Of a stretch of DNA of 64,000 nt, positions 39,289 to 48,615 are shown piece after piece. The stretch comes from Oceanicoccus sagamiensis. Its GTDB lineage: Bacteria > Pseudomonadota > Gammaproteobacteria > Pseudomonadales > Dasaniaceae. The position numbers and the translations under genes are program-made. The notes under the pieces are model-generated. The model was given only the letters and a program-made list of their open reading frames with translations, was not told where the DNA came from and did no database searches. The stretch covers positions 3,534,001 to 3,598,000 of the forward strand of contig NZ_CP019343.1 of the NCBI RefSeq assembly GCF_002117105.1, given 5' to 3'. The first letter of the stretch is position 1, and each line of letters opens with the position of its first letter.

Positions 39289-39645
39289 CTATCGCTGTTG
39301 AGGGGAATTTATCGCTGTCATTTCACCGGTTTTTTTATCGGCCGTAACTAAAATAATATTACCGCTACGCTGTAGTAATCGAATCTGATAAAGCTGCGGG
39401 TCGCTTGCAGTTTTTACGCTGATCACTTTTGCTTGAAATAAATATTCAGCCTGTTGAATGATTTTTTCTGTGCTTGGTGGTGGCGGTTCTGATTGTGCGA
39501 TCACCTTGCTGCTGGAAAAAATAAACAGCAGTAGGGCAATAACAGAAAATATTTTGACGGCGGAAACGGACTTTCGCAGGGGCAGATCAGGCCAAGTCGA
39601 TAGCCGGGGAGCGCGTCTGCGATAAAAGTTTGGCTGCTTTTTCAC
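39289..39645 (-). CDS. Small exported protein with PepSY-like domain
   Basis: 118 residues. A basic N-terminus (KKQPNFYRRRAPR) is followed by a hydrophobic segment (KIFSVIALLLFIFSSS) that is either a signal peptide ending near VIA|QS or a membrane anchor. The C-terminal 55 residues (EYLFQAKVISVKT, YQIRLLQRSGNIILVTADKKTGEM) have the length and strand pattern of a PepSY domain, ending in the usual D[AK]xTG[EK]. PepSY proteins often inhibit proteases or sense extracytoplasmic signals. The start is GTG with no clear ribosome site, so the true start may be further in. It stands alone, 283 bp from the dehydrogenase gene. Confidence 0.65.
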   Translation of the reverse strand: MKKQPNFYRRRAPRLSTWPDLPLRKSVSAVKIFSVIALLLFIFSSSKVIAQSEPPPPSTEKIIQQAEYLFQAKVISVKTASDPQLYQIRLLQRSGNIILVTADKKTGEMTAINSPQQR

Positions 39646-40033
39646 GGGGGTAATTTGCCACTAATTTTATGAACTAAGCTTTATTATTGCCTTTGCAGGT
39701 CATTGGTCACTAACTTTTTTACCGCTACGTTATTCACACTTTACTCTGTTGGCGCAAACACTGGGTCAATTCTTTGTCATTTTACCTGTATAAGTATACA
39801 AATATCGTAAGTTATTGATATATAAGAGTTTAATATACTGGTCAAAATTTAACCAATCAGTAATAAGTGTTGATCTTATGGGCCTTAAGCTACCATTCTC
39901 TCAACTTATCCCCGAACTTATCCACAGAATTTGTGGATAAATTAATAGAAACATCATAATGGCTTAATTATAGGCCTTTATGGTTGCGCGGAGGCTGGCT
40001 ATGCCGGTACTGCGAGCCAAGGCTGGAGCGGCA
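39646..40033. other. 388-bp gap with AT-rich stretch and DnaA-box palindrome
   Basis: No gene seen. It contains an AT-rich segment (about 39780-39860) and then the DnaA-box cluster described separately. On the minus strand it follows the stop of the hybrid kinase and precedes the PepSY-like gene. Confidence 0.7.
39906..39940. promoter_or_regulatory. Two perfect inverted DnaA boxes plus one partial box
   Basis: TTATCCACA at 39918-39926 and its exact reverse complement TGTGGATAA at 39932-39940 are separated by GAATT, making a 23-bp near-perfect palindrome. A partial match TTATCCCCG lies 12 bp upstream at 39906. TTATCCACA is the high-affinity DnaA box. No dnaA, dnaN, gidA or rpmH is nearby, so this is more likely a DnaA titration or regulatory site than the origin. 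Confidence 0.55.
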
Positions 40034-42928
40034 TTATTCAGCCGTTGGGTTCTGTGTATTCTCCGGTAACAGTAAATTCTCAGCTTCCAGAGCATTGATC
40101 AGGTCGTTTAAGGTAATAGGCTTGGTCAGGTAGGCATCCATACCGGCTTCCAGTGCACGGGCCTTGTGGTCACTACGCGCATGGGCGCTTAGGGCAATAA
40201 TGGTGACCTTGCTTTGACCCGACTGTTGTTCCTTGGCCCGGATCTGATGGCTGGCTTCATAGCCATCCATTTCAGGCATTTCGCAGTCCATTAAGATAAG
40301 GTCGTAGTCGTTTTGTTCATAGTGATGCAGGGCTTGCAGACCGTTGGCGGCAATATCGGGAATAATATTGAGCTTTTTCAGTAGCCCCTGAATGACCAGT
40401 TGGTTGACCTGATTATCTTCTGCCAACAGCACTGTTAAGGTTTTTGTGCTGACCGCGATGGCCGCTTCCTGTTGGGCCTTTTGCTGGGGGGGCACGATAG
40501 CCTGGGTCAGGGCGTCATGTAGCAGGGCATTGGTGACCGGTTTTTCCAGCATAATCTCAATACCGGCTTCACTAAGCTCAGTGGATGAGCCCAGTTTTCG
40601 GCTGGTCGCCATTAACACAAAATTGCAGTCCTTGTGGTTGGTTTGAATCTGTTGTGCCAGTGCCAGGCTATTACCACCTTCCAGTTGGTACTCAGCCAAT
40701 ATAACGGTAAAGGGCTGCTGTTCTTCCAGTGCACGGGATAATTGCTGCTGGGCATGATCGACATCGGTCGCGGTTACCACGTCCATTTTCCATGAGCTTA
40801 GCAGTCTGGCGATAATATCCGCAGAGACGGGGTTGGGGTCGAGCAGTAATAAACGCTGACCAGCGAGCTTTGATGATTTCTCCCTAAGCAAGGAGCTGTC
40901 AGGGTGCTCGTCAATTAATAGTCTTGCGGTAAACCAGAAGGTTGACCCATGACCTGCTTCACTGCTTACACCAATCGTGCCATCCATTAACTCGGCCAGT
41001 TGTTTACCAATAGCCAGACCAAGCCCGCTGCCACCATAGCGACCATAGGTGGTTTCGTCGGCATGCTGGAAGGGGGTAAACAGCCTTTGTTGCTCGGCTT
41101 TGGTTAAGCCAATGCCGCTGTCCTGGATTTCAAATTTAAGCTCTACGCAGTTAATACTGGTTTTTGAGGTGCTGGACACTTTTAGCAAAATGTCCCCCTG
41201 TTCGGTAAATTTAAACGCGTTACTAAGCAGGTTGAGAATAATTTGCCGCAGTTTGGTGGCGTCGCCTTTTAATACCGGTTCAATGCCGGGTTCAAGGTCA
41301 GCAATAAAGTTGATCTTCTTTTCCATAGCCCGCAGGGAAAAGGTAGAGATGCAGTCATCAAGCAGGGTTTCGAGGTTAAAGCTGGCCACATCGAGGGCCA
41401 TTTGACCCGCTTCTATTTTGGCGAAGTCCTGCAAGTCGTTAATAATGCTAAGCAGTGACTGACTGGAGCGCTCGATAGTATTCAGGTATTGGGTTTGCTG
41501 ATCGCTGAGTTTGGTGGACTTCATCAGCTCGGTTTTTTCCAGCACATGATTCATAGGTGTACGGATTTCGTGACTCATGGTAGCGAGAAAGTCACTTTTG
41601 GAACGGCTCTCCAAGCGCGCTTCACTGGAGCTTTGCTCAAGCTGGATACGTTCCATTTGCGATTTTAGCAGCTCGGTTCTGGCTTTGAGTTTTTCCTCGT
41701 TGGCCTTGGCCATACTGCGGCCCGCTTCACGGCTTTCTTTTTGCAGTTGATTAATACGGTCTGCCAGCGCCAGAGAAAAGAATACCAGCATCAGGGTGAT
41801 TCCCATGGCACCCAAACTCTCGGTAAAGCCGTTGGCGCGTATCAAGCCCACGGTGGCCATATTGTCAGCCACCAGAGAAAACACCAAAATCATAATGGCA
41901 ATGACAAAATGCCCCGCTGAAATCACCCCGGCTTTACGTACTATCACCCCTGAACTTAAGGCGGCGGCAAACAGGGCGGTGGTGGTGGCCAGTCCTAGAA
42001 ATAGGGCGATCAGGCTATTGCTGGCGATCACCACAATAATGCTGAGTGCAGCAATCACGCTGAGTAGGCGAATAGTTTTTAATAAGGCCTTAGAGTGTTT
42101 TTTCAGGTTCAGGAAGTAAATACAGAACTGGGAAAACATCAGAATATTAAAGCTGTAGGCAAGTGCATAGATAGGGAGCTTGGCCCAGGCTTTGTCGGTG
42201 GCAATATATTGGTAGATATGGCCCTGATCTGCAGCAATCAGATAGGCGGCACTGGCCACATAGAGTACATAGTAAATATAGCTTTTCTGATGGGTGGAAA
42301 TATATAAAAACAAATTGTATAAGGCCATCACCACCAGAATGCCGTATAGCATGCCATAGAGCATTTGGCGGTGTTGCTCATACTCGGTAAAGTGACCCGG
42401 CTCCCAGGCTGTTACCCGAAACTGGAACAGCGGTTCGCTGTAAATACGCCAGACCACTGTTACACGGCTATTGGCTGGTAGTGTCAGGGTATTCACCAGA
42501 TTGCGATGAGGGGTTGGGCGATTATCAAAGCGGTCATCCATACCCGCATCGGCATAGAGGGTTTCGATCGTGTTACTGCTGTCGATCAAATACAAGTCGG
42601 CAACGTTGATGGAGGGGTATTCAGTCTGCAAGGTAATGGTAATACTCTGGGAGCTGGGGTTATTCAGCACGCCTTTAAACCAGTACAAGCCCGGTTGCGT
42701 AATCAATTGCCGGTCACGCTGTTGGCCGTCTTGCCAGGGTAGCTCAGTCGACAGCTCAGGGTCGGCAATTTGCCCTAAATGATAGCTTTGCTCTTGGTCA
42801 TAGAGGTAGTCGAGCAGGGGGTTTAGTTGCAGTGTGTTACCGGACTGACTGAGGTCAATCGCGTTGGCATGGGCGCTGCTGCCAAAGAGCAGGAAGGAGG
42901 CGGCGATAATGGAAAATAAAAGGCGCAT
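40034..42928 (-). CDS. Hybrid sensor histidine kinase, 7TMR-DISM with two receiver domains
   Basis: 965 residues from the ATG at 42928 (a TTG three codons upstream is the alternative). Order: signal peptide (LLFSIIAASFLLFGSSAHA), 7TMR-DISMED2 periplasmic domain (about 30-170), seven membrane helices (about 185-395), coiled linker, HisKA with His453 in SHEIRTPMNH, HATPase_c (N box LSNAFKF, G boxes DSGIGL and GSGLGLAI), a first receiver (about 695-815) and a second receiver (about 832-950) with Asp881 in ILMDCEMPEMDG. In the first receiver the expected phosphoacceptor Asp appears to be Glu (ILAEYQLEGG), so it is probably not phosphorylated. There is no C-terminal Hpt domain, so a separate phosphotransfer protein would be needed. 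It is a stand-alone gene; signal unknown. Confidence 0.92.
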   Translation of the reverse strand: MRLLFSIIAASFLLFGSSAHANAIDLSQSGNTLQLNPLLDYLYDQEQSYHLGQIADPELSTELPWQDGQQRDRQLITQPGLYWFKGVLNNPSSQSITITLQTEYPSINVADLYLIDSSNTIETLYADAGMDDRFDNRPTPHRNLVNTLTLPANSRVTVVWRIYSEPLFQFRVTAWEPGHFTEYEQHRQMLYGMLYGILVVMALYNLFLYISTHQKSYIYYVLYVASAAYLIAADQGHIYQYIATDKAWAKLPIYALAYSFNILMFSQFCIYFLNLKKHSKALLKTIRLLSVIAALSIIVVIASNSLIALFLGLATTTALFAAALSSGVIVRKAGVISAGHFVIAIMILVFSLVADNMATVGLIRANGFTESLGAMGITLMLVFFSLALADRINQLQKESREAGRSMAKANEEKLKARTELLKSQMERIQLEQSSSEARLESRSKSDFLATMSHEIRTPMNHVLEKTELMKSTKLSDQQTQYLNTIERSSQSLLSIINDLQDFAKIEAGQMALDVASFNLETLLDDCISTFSLRAMEKKINFIADLEPGIEPVLKGDATKLRQIILNLLSNAFKFTEQGDILLKVSSTSKTSINCVELKFEIQDSGIGLTKAEQQRLFTPFQHADETTYGRYGGSGLGLAIGKQLAELMDGTIGVSSEAGHGSTFWFTARLLIDEHPDSSLLREKSSKLAGQRLLLLDPNPVSADIIARLLSSWKMDVVTATDVDHAQQQLSRALEEQQPFTVILAEYQLEGGNSLALAQQIQTNHKDCNFVLMATSRKLGSSTELSEAGIEIMLEKPVTNALLHDALTQAIVPPQQKAQQEAAIAVSTKTLTVLLAEDNQVNQLVIQGLLKKLNIIPDIAANGLQALHHYEQNDYDLILMDCEMPEMDGYEASHQIRAKEQQSGQSKVTIIALSAHARSDHKARALEAGMDAYLTKPITLNDLINALEAENLLLPENTQNPTAE

Positions 42929-43113
42929 AGTTAGCAAGGTCGGCGTTAGCCGGTTGTTATTGTTGCTGCGATAGAAAGCACTGTACCATCAAATGTTTAA
43001 TCACCAAAAGCTTTAATAAGCATCCATGGTAATGGTGCTGAACGTGCGGCATAATCATGGCTGAAAACTGTAGCGGCCATCGCGCCCATATTTACGCTAT
43101 TAGGGGAGCTTCA

Positions 43114-43737
43114 ATGAAACAAGCCTTTGTCACCATGTTAGGTATGCAAGATAAAATGAATCAAAAGGTGCATGCCGACTGGATTACCCAGCGGTTTGAG
43201 TGGTACCGGGCAATCTGGATTGAGTGTGGTGAGTTGGTTGAGCACTACGGCTATAAATGGTGGAAGAAGCAAGATCCAGATATGGATCAGGTTAAACTGG
43301 AAGTCATAGATATCTGGCATTTTGGTATGAGTGCCTTATTTACTGAAGGTGAAACACTGGAAGATATCGCCGAGTTAATGCAAGGCCAGTTAATCGGTTA
43401 TCAGTATGAGGGCTTGGGTGTGCGTGAGGCTACCGAAGCGTTGGCCCAGGACAGTCTTGAGAGCAAAGGTTTTTCAGTGTCTTTATTTTGGGATTTGCTC
43501 AACGCTGTAGAGATGGATTTTGATGATCTGTATCGCCAGTATGTGGGTAAAAATGTGTTGAATTTTTTCCGTCAGGATAATGGCTACAAAGAGGGTACTT
43601 ATATTAAGCAGTGGCAAGGCCGCGAAGATAACGAGCACTTGGTAGAGATTCTCGCAGAGTTGGATAGTGCTGCTGCGGACTATAGTGATACGGTCTATCA
43701 ATCCCTGCAGCAGCGTTATCAATCGTTGACGGCCTAA
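43114..43737 (+). CDS. dUTP diphosphatase, dimeric all-alpha (MazG-like) type
   Basis: 207 residues from the ATG at 43114, chosen because AGGGGAG lies at proper spacing before it; an in-frame ATG at 43057 has no such site. The motif set of dimeric dUTPases is present: RAIWIECGELVEHYGYKWWK, then EVIDIWHFGMSAL, with Glu and Asp residues that bind magnesium. The C-terminal half (NVLNFFRQDNGYKEGTY, KQWQGREDNEHL) matches this family. It hydrolyses dUTP to dUMP and pyrophosphate, limiting uracil in DNA. It is unrelated to the trimeric Dut family; whether the genome also carries dut cannot be seen. The next gene starts 19 bp downstream. Confidence 0.88.
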   Translation: MKQAFVTMLGMQDKMNQKVHADWITQRFEWYRAIWIECGELVEHYGYKWWKKQDPDMDQVKLEVIDIWHFGMSALFTEGETLEDIAELMQGQLIGYQYEGLGVREATEALAQDSLESKGFSVSLFWDLLNAVEMDFDDLYRQYVGKNVLNFFRQDNGYKEGTYIKQWQGREDNEHLVEILAELDSAAADYSDTVYQSLQQRYQSLTA

Positions 43738-43756
43738 GCCCGGTTGGATTGTTGTT

Positions 43757-44656
43757 ATGGATGAAAAGCCCCAGGCCGAACCCCCGAAACCATTATCTAC
43801 CAGTGCCTTAGCCAAGGTGCTGGATGTGCCCTCACAACAATTATTTGCCACGCTAAAAGATTATGGTTGGATTCGTAAGCTGGATGAGGGCTGGGCGCTA
43901 AGTTCCAAAGGGGAGTTTGAGGGTGGTGAATATGTCCACAGCAAGCGCTATGGCCGTTATATTGTTTGGCCGGAAGCCTTAACCACCCATCCACTACTGT
44001 TGGCGCTGGAGGATAACCGGCATATTTCCGCCACGATTATGGGTAAAGCGGTGGGTCTTAATGCCCGCGAAGTTAACCGTATCCTGGCAGAGTTGGGCTG
44101 GATCAAGCATGGTTTTCAGGGGTGGGAATTGACACGCATAGGCGAACAGCGCGGTGGCATTCAACTTGAGAATGACAACAGTGGCAATTTCTATGTTATG
44201 TGGCCGCAGGATATTCAGAACGATAAAAATCTCAATAAGCAGTTACAATTTTCCGCAGAAGTGTACGCAGAGGCTTCAGCCGTCTCTGATGATATGTTTG
44301 CCGGTCAAAGTGAGTATCAGGGACTGGATGGCCATCAACATAGCAGCAAAGCCCATTTAAAAATCTGTCATTGGTTGTACCTGGCGGGTATTGCCCATGC
44401 CTGTCAGCGAGAGTTGCCCTTTCTTGCAGAAGATAATCCACAGCCACTTCTTGCTGATTTTTATCTACCTGCGCACCAATTGTATATCGAGTGCTGGGAC
44501 GATGCCGGTGGTTCTGGCCTGGCCCAGCGCATGCAGCGCAAAGCTATTTACCAGCAATACGGCTGTGCGGTCATTGATATTGAGAAAGAGGACCTTGAGC
44601 AGTTGGATGAGGTGTTAACGCGCCAATTTCGCAAGCAGGGGATTCGGGTCTATTAG
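43757..44656 (+). CDS. Nuclease-like protein with duplicated winged-helix-like module
   Basis: 299 residues, no export signal. Residues about 10-75 and 88-152 are a tandem duplication: each runs helix, helix, LxxxGW[IL][RK], W, then ends YIVWPEA or YVMWPQD. This looks like a DNA- or ligand-binding winged-helix pair. The C-terminal part (about 220-299) reads LLADFYLP, then LYIECWDD, then RKAIYQQYGCAVIDIEKEDLEQLD, which fits the Asp...Glu-x-[KW] core of PD-(D/E)XK or Vsr-like nuclease folds followed by the usual Tyr/Gly segment. Function not known; a nucleic acid role is inferred. It lies 19 bp after the dUTPase gene, and its stop abuts the ATG of the next gene, suggesting one operon. Confidence 0.6.
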   Translation: MDEKPQAEPPKPLSTSALAKVLDVPSQQLFATLKDYGWIRKLDEGWALSSKGEFEGGEYVHSKRYGRYIVWPEALTTHPLLLALEDNRHISATIMGKAVGLNAREVNRILAELGWIKHGFQGWELTRIGEQRGGIQLENDNSGNFYVMWPQDIQNDKNLNKQLQFSAEVYAEASAVSDDMFAGQSEYQGLDGHQHSSKAHLKICHWLYLAGIAHACQRELPFLAEDNPQPLLADFYLPAHQLYIECWDDAGGSGLAQRMQRKAIYQQYGCAVIDIEKEDLEQLDEVLTRQFRKQGIRVY

Positions 44657-45049
44657 ATGAAGAATAGCCTTATTGCTTTATTGCTGATGGTGCTGGCCCT
44701 GATGGTCGGTCTGGTTTATAGCGTTTGGCAGTCACGACAGGTTGCGATTTATGAATTGGAAGTTATCAACCGCAGTGGTGTCACGGTGCAATCTGTTCGC
44801 TTGTTTGGTAGCGGTGTTCAGGCAGAGGCTAGTCTCAAGCCTCTAATGCCTGGCCGTTCAGCGATTATGTCGGTGATGCTAAAAAAACAGGGCGGTCTGC
44901 AATTTGAAGTACAGCAAGGTGATAGCCGGATTGATACGTTTATTGAGCAAAATATTAACGCTATCCACTCGTTCCATCAGCAATTAATGATTGAGCCCGG
45001 ACAGCGTTATCTGATCAGTAATTATGAAGAGTTAACGATCACCGATTAG
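44657..45049 (+). CDS. Membrane-anchored hypothetical protein
   Basis: 130 residues, family not recognised. One N-terminal membrane helix ([20 protein letters not shown]) is followed by a periplasmic beta-rich domain of about 100 residues ([20 protein letters not shown], then [17 protein letters not shown]). The ATG directly follows the stop codon of the nuclease-like gene, so translation is probably coupled. Its last 18 bp overlap the end of the convergent phhB gene. Confidence 0.75.
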   Translation: MKNSLIALLLMVLALMVGLVYSVWQSRQVAIYELEVINRSGVTVQSVRLFGSGVQAEASLKPLMPGRSAIMSVMLKKQGGLQFEVQQGDSRIDTFIEQNINAIHSFHQQLMIEPGQRYLISNYEELTITD

Positions 45050-45328
45050 GTGTTCAATTTTTTCCAGTAATTCAAAATCCCTTTCGCTGACACCGCCCGC
45101 CTCATGGGTGGTCAGGTAAATATCTACGGTGCGGTAGACATTGGCCCACTCCGGGTGGTGATCGATTTTTTCTGCCACGATGGCGATTTGGGTCATAAAG
45201 CCAAAGGCATGTACAAAGTCTTCAAAAACCAGACGACGATAGAGTTTACTGCCCTGTAAGGCCCACTCGTTATGTGATTCCAATCTGGCTTGTACTTCGG
45301 TATCACTTAATGCGGCAATCTCACTCAT
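45032..45328 (-). CDS. phhB: 4a-hydroxytetrahydrobiopterin dehydratase (PCD/DCoH)
   Basis: 98 residues from the ATG at 45328, supported by AAGGAG upstream; the frame stays open further but would overlap trmA deeply. The family signature is present: [32 protein letters not shown], with the catalytic His-His-Pro, the aromatic, and a later His and Asp. The enzyme dehydrates the carbinolamine formed when aromatic amino acid hydroxylases use tetrahydropterin, regenerating the cofactor. phhA is not in the window, so the symbol rests on the family. The start overlaps the 3' end of trmA by 8 bp, indicating joint transcription. Confidence 0.92.
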   Translation of the reverse strand: MSEIAALSDTEVQARLESHNEWALQGSKLYRRLVFEDFVHAFGFMTQIAIVAEKIDHHPEWANVYRTVDIYLTTHEAGGVSERDFELLEKIEHLIGDR

Positions 45329-46430
45329 TCTCTTCTCCTTGCTGTTTTTTTGTAAGCATAACACCACACTCAATATGATCGGTATAGGGGAACTGATCAA
45401 AGATAGCGAATTGGGTGATTTGGTGGCTCTGGCATAGCTGTTTTAAATTGTTATATAAGGTATCGGGGTTGCAGGAGATATACAGAATATTCTCAAACTG
45501 GCTAATCAGCTTTTCAGTGAGTGTGTCCAATCCGGCCCGGGGTGGGTCTACCAACACGGTTGAAAATTGATAGCTGCCAAGGTCGATATCCTTTAATCGA
45601 CGGAACTCCCTCTCACCAGCCAGTGCTGAGGAAAAATCTTCACTGGACATACGGGCAACGGTAACATTGCTGACCTGGTTAAGTTCAAAGTTATAGTTGG
45701 CTGATTTTACCGAAGTCTTGGAAATTTCAGTGGCCAGAACTTTATTAAAGTTTTGCGCGAGCACAAGAGTGAAATTACCGTTGCCGCAGTAGAGTTCTAC
45801 CAGATCTCCACCCAGCCCCTGAGAGTGGTCCAGTGCCCAGGTCAGCATCTTTTGATTAACCGTGGCATTGGGTTGAGTAAAGCTATTCTCTACCTGCTGA
45901 AAGTTATACTGCTGGCCTTTAACGGTCAGGGTCTCAATGACATAGTCTTCACTGAGCACCATACGCTGTTTTTTACTGCGGCCAATAATCTTGATTTGAT
46001 ATTGCTGCTGTAAATCTTCGGCCAGTTGCTGCCAGTCCTCACCCAGGCGTTTATGGTAAATCATGCTGACCAGAGCTTCGCCACTCAGGGTGGTTAGAAA
46101 TTCAATCTGGAATAACTTATGACGCAGCAAGGGGGACGCTTTGATCGCGGTCATCAGCTGGTCCATTAGCCGGGTGATAATCGTTGAGCCAATGGGAAAA
46201 TGGTCAATTCTAACCGGTTGCTTGGGTTCAGCTTTATTGAACATTACATAGTAGGAATCATCGTCCTGATGCCAGATTTTAAATTCAGCGCGCACGCGAA
46301 AATGTAATTCTGGCGAGTCATAGACCGACAGCGTCGGTGGTGAAAACTCACTAAATTGTTGGGTGATTCGCTCAGCCTTGGCAGTCAGTTGCTGCTGGTA
46401 ATTGGCCGGGTTGACTTTGCTAAGGGGCAT
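45321..46430 (-). CDS. trmA: tRNA (uracil-5-)-methyltransferase
   Basis: 369 residues from the ATG at 46430; this start gives [15 protein letters not shown], matching the length and opening of E. coli TrmA, while a GTG four codons upstream is possible. It makes m5U54 in the T-loop of tRNAs from S-adenosylmethionine. Landmarks: [11 protein letters not shown] near the N-terminus, [15 protein letters not shown], the SAM site [27 protein letters not shown], and the nucleophile Cys in YISCNPDTL. The C-terminus [10 protein letters not shown] is typical. There is no N-terminal TRAM domain or Fe-S cluster, which separates it from RlmD. It is the first gene of a trmA-phhB transcription unit. Confidence 0.96.
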   Translation of the reverse strand: MPLSKVNPANYQQQLTAKAERITQQFSEFSPPTLSVYDSPELHFRVRAEFKIWHQDDDSYYVMFNKAEPKQPVRIDHFPIGSTIITRLMDQLMTAIKASPLLRHKLFQIEFLTTLSGEALVSMIYHKRLGEDWQQLAEDLQQQYQIKIIGRSKKQRMVLSEDYVIETLTVKGQQYNFQQVENSFTQPNATVNQKMLTWALDHSQGLGGDLVELYCGNGNFTLVLAQNFNKVLATEISKTSVKSANYNFELNQVSNVTVARMSSEDFSSALAGEREFRRLKDIDLGSYQFSTVLVDPPRAGLDTLTEKLISQFENILYISCNPDTLYNNLKQLCQSHQITQFAIFDQFPYTDHIECGVMLTKKQQGEENE

Positions 46431-46559
46431 GATTCGGGTCACATTGTAAATAGTGCAGGCATTATAGTGATTTATTGCCCTGATGCGTAATGAAATAAGT
46501 ATGGCTTTTGGCTACAATTTGTTGATTATAAAATGAAGCTGCTGAATAAGGGATAGGTC

Positions 46560-47576
46560 ATGAAGGTATTGGTAACGGGCGGAGCGGGCTATATTGGCAG
46601 TCACACCTGTGTTGAGCTGTTAGCAGCCGGCTATGAGGTGATTGTGGTAGATAACCTGTCTAATAGTCACCCTGAGTCCCTGAGTCGGGTACAGGAAATT
46701 ACCGGTCGTGAGTTGGTTTTTCATCAGGTTGATATTCGCGATGCTGCAGCTCTGGAAGTTATTTTTAGCCAGGAAAATATCGATGCCGTGATTCACTTTG
46801 CAGGCCTTAAAGCCGTGGGTGAATCCGTGGCCAAGCCCTCCCTGTATTACCAGAACAATGTCTACGGCACTTTAGTGCTGTGTGAGGCAATGGCAAAGTA
46901 TGGGGTATTTAATCTGGTATTTAGTTCTTCGGCCACTGTCTATGGTGACCCTGCCACCGTCCCCATTAATGAAAGTTTCCCCTTATCGGCGACTAACCCC
47001 TACGGGCGCTCTAAACTAATGGTGGAAGAGATTTTACGTGATTTGAATAGATCGGACGATCGCTGGAATACAATACTGTTGCGATATTTTAATCCCGCTG
47101 GTGCTCATGAGAGTGGCCGTATTGGTGAAGACCCCAATGGTATACCTAATAATTTATTACCCTATATTACTCAAGTGGCCGTAGGTAAGCTCGAAAGTCT
47201 GGCGGTGTTTGGTAGTGATTACGATACGGTTGATGGTACTGGCGTAAGAGACTACATCCATGTGGTAGATCTTGCATTGGGCCATCTTAAAGCCTTGGAA
47301 AAATTATCATCCAACCCGGGAACTGTTGCCTATAACCTGGGTACGGGTACGGGCTACTCGGTGCTGGAAATGGTGGCGGCTTTTGAAAAGGCCAGTAGTA
47401 AGGCAATAGCGTATAAACTGGTAGAACGTCGTGCCGGTGATGTCGCCAGTTGTTATGCTGACCCAGCCTTTGCCGCACAGGAGCTTAACTGGACGGCAAC
47501 ATTAGGGATAGAAGCCATGACCCGTGACAGCTGGCGCTGGCAAAGCGACAACCCTAACGGTTATAAAGATAGCTGA
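46560..47576 (+). CDS. galE: UDP-glucose 4-epimerase
   Basis: 338 residues, the usual GalE length. The N-terminal Rossmann motif GGAGYIGSH binds NAD. The catalytic pair is Tyr148 and Lys152 in [11 protein letters not shown], with the Ser-rich [11 protein letters not shown] before it. The C-terminal substrate part includes [20 protein letters not shown] and the [15 protein letters not shown] segment. It interconverts UDP-glucose and UDP-galactose, supplying galactose for lipopolysaccharide or other surface sugars. It stands alone between two minus-strand operons; its 3' end is 4 bp from the convergent ybiB-like gene with no visible terminator between them. Confidence 0.97.
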   Translation: MKVLVTGGAGYIGSHTCVELLAAGYEVIVVDNLSNSHPESLSRVQEITGRELVFHQVDIRDAAALEVIFSQENIDAVIHFAGLKAVGESVAKPSLYYQNNVYGTLVLCEAMAKYGVFNLVFSSSATVYGDPATVPINESFPLSATNPYGRSKLMVEEILRDLNRSDDRWNTILLRYFNPAGAHESGRIGEDPNGIPNNLLPYITQVAVGKLESLAVFGSDYDTVDGTGVRDYIHVVDLALGHLKALEKLSSNPGTVAYNLGTGTGYSVLEMVAAFEKASSKAIAYKLVERRAGDVASCYADPAFAAQELNWTATLGIEAMTRDSWRWQSDNPNGYKDS

Positions 47577-47580
47577 TAGT

Positions 47581-48603
47581 TTATAAGCGGTTTCGGTCCC
47601 GCTCTAACCACCATTGTTTAGCCAGAGAAAAAGCCGATGACTGGTCATCGGCTTTTTGCATTAAGCGAATGCTAATGGCTAGCGTGCCGATAATTGCATC
47701 CCTCCCATAGGCATCCTCTGCATCACCGCGCCACACCGCGGTTAAGTGATCAATGTCCAGTGTTTCGGCTAAGGCTTGGCGGCCTTCAAGCATTTTTGGC
47801 CAGCTCTCTTCGCCTGCTACACCGTCAATAACGGTTTTGACCAGACAGCTGGCTTCTGGCCTGCGCTCAATTTCACCGCCTTCACCTTTAAAGACCGCTG
47901 CATGGCTTTGCCCCAGGCTGATCGCAGCTTGCTGGTGGCTGTCACCATAGGCGGGGTGAAAAATGCTTTGCATAGAATAGGGCGCAGCTAAAGGGTTTAG
48001 TAGTCTGGATAAGGTATGCACCGGCGAACGCAAACCCAGATAATGACGAAAATCGATAATGCGCTTTAATGGCGGGCATAAAAACTCAAGTGGCATAAAA
48101 GAAAAGCACTGTGTGTTTAATTGCTGCTCCACCATCGGCCAGTCCTGTGCTGGCGTAATACCCAGCGCGGTTAATACCTGCTCTGTATAAAGTCTACCTT
48201 CGGTATGGCCGCTGGCACCGTGCATATAAACAGGAATACCCTGATCGGCAATGGCAAAGCAGCTTAATAAATACCAGGGCAGCTGTTTTTTCTTACCGGC
48301 ATAGCTGGACCAATCCAGCTGCACATTCACTGCTTTGGGGGCGGCTATATGCTCTCTGGCTGCGGCAACAAAGCCGGTTAACTCTTCATGGCTTTCTTCT
48401 TTAACGCGCAATAACATCAAAAAGGCACCTAGCTGTAGGTCTTCCACATCGCCTTTTAAAATCATTTGCATGGCATCAAAGGCTTCCTGTTCGGTAAGGG
48501 AGCGGGAGCCTGTCTTGCCTTTGCCGAGGATGCGAACATAGTGAGCGAAAGGGTGTTCGCCGTTTTTGATTTGGCTAAGTGTATTGCGGTACTGTTCTGA
48601 CAT
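47581..48603 (-). CDS. YbiB-like protein of the TrpD2/anthranilate phosphoribosyltransferase fold
   Basis: 340 residues. It has the helical N-terminal domain of class IV phosphoribosyltransferases (LTEQEAFDAMQMILKGDVEDLQLGAFLMLLRVK) and a divergent catalytic domain (YMHGASGHTEGRLYTEQVLTALGI). The glycine-rich PRPP loop of true TrpD is replaced, as in the E. coli YbiB family, which binds nucleic acid and is not a tryptophan enzyme. Annotations often call it glycosyl transferase family protein. It is the last gene of the tusDCBE cluster, 12 bp after tusE, the same place as in Pseudomonas as I recall it. A role linked to RNA is inferred from that. Confidence 0.82.
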   Translation of the reverse strand: MSEQYRNTLSQIKNGEHPFAHYVRILGKGKTGSRSLTEQEAFDAMQMILKGDVEDLQLGAFLMLLRVKEESHEELTGFVAAAREHIAAPKAVNVQLDWSSYAGKKKQLPWYLLSCFAIADQGIPVYMHGASGHTEGRLYTEQVLTALGITPAQDWPMVEQQLNTQCFSFMPLEFLCPPLKRIIDFRHYLGLRSPVHTLSRLLNPLAAPYSMQSIFHPAYGDSHQQAAISLGQSHAAVFKGEGGEIERRPEASCLVKTVIDGVAGEESWPKMLEGRQALAETLDIDHLTAVWRGDAEDAYGRDAIIGTLAISIRLMQKADDQSSAFSLAKQWWLERDRNRL

Positions 48604-48615
48604 GATGGTATAGTT

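Noticed and set aside
39906-39940. Chromosomal origin (oriC)
   Set aside because: Only two full DnaA boxes and none of the usual neighbours (dnaA, dnaN, mnmG, rpmH); kept as a DnaA-binding candidate only.
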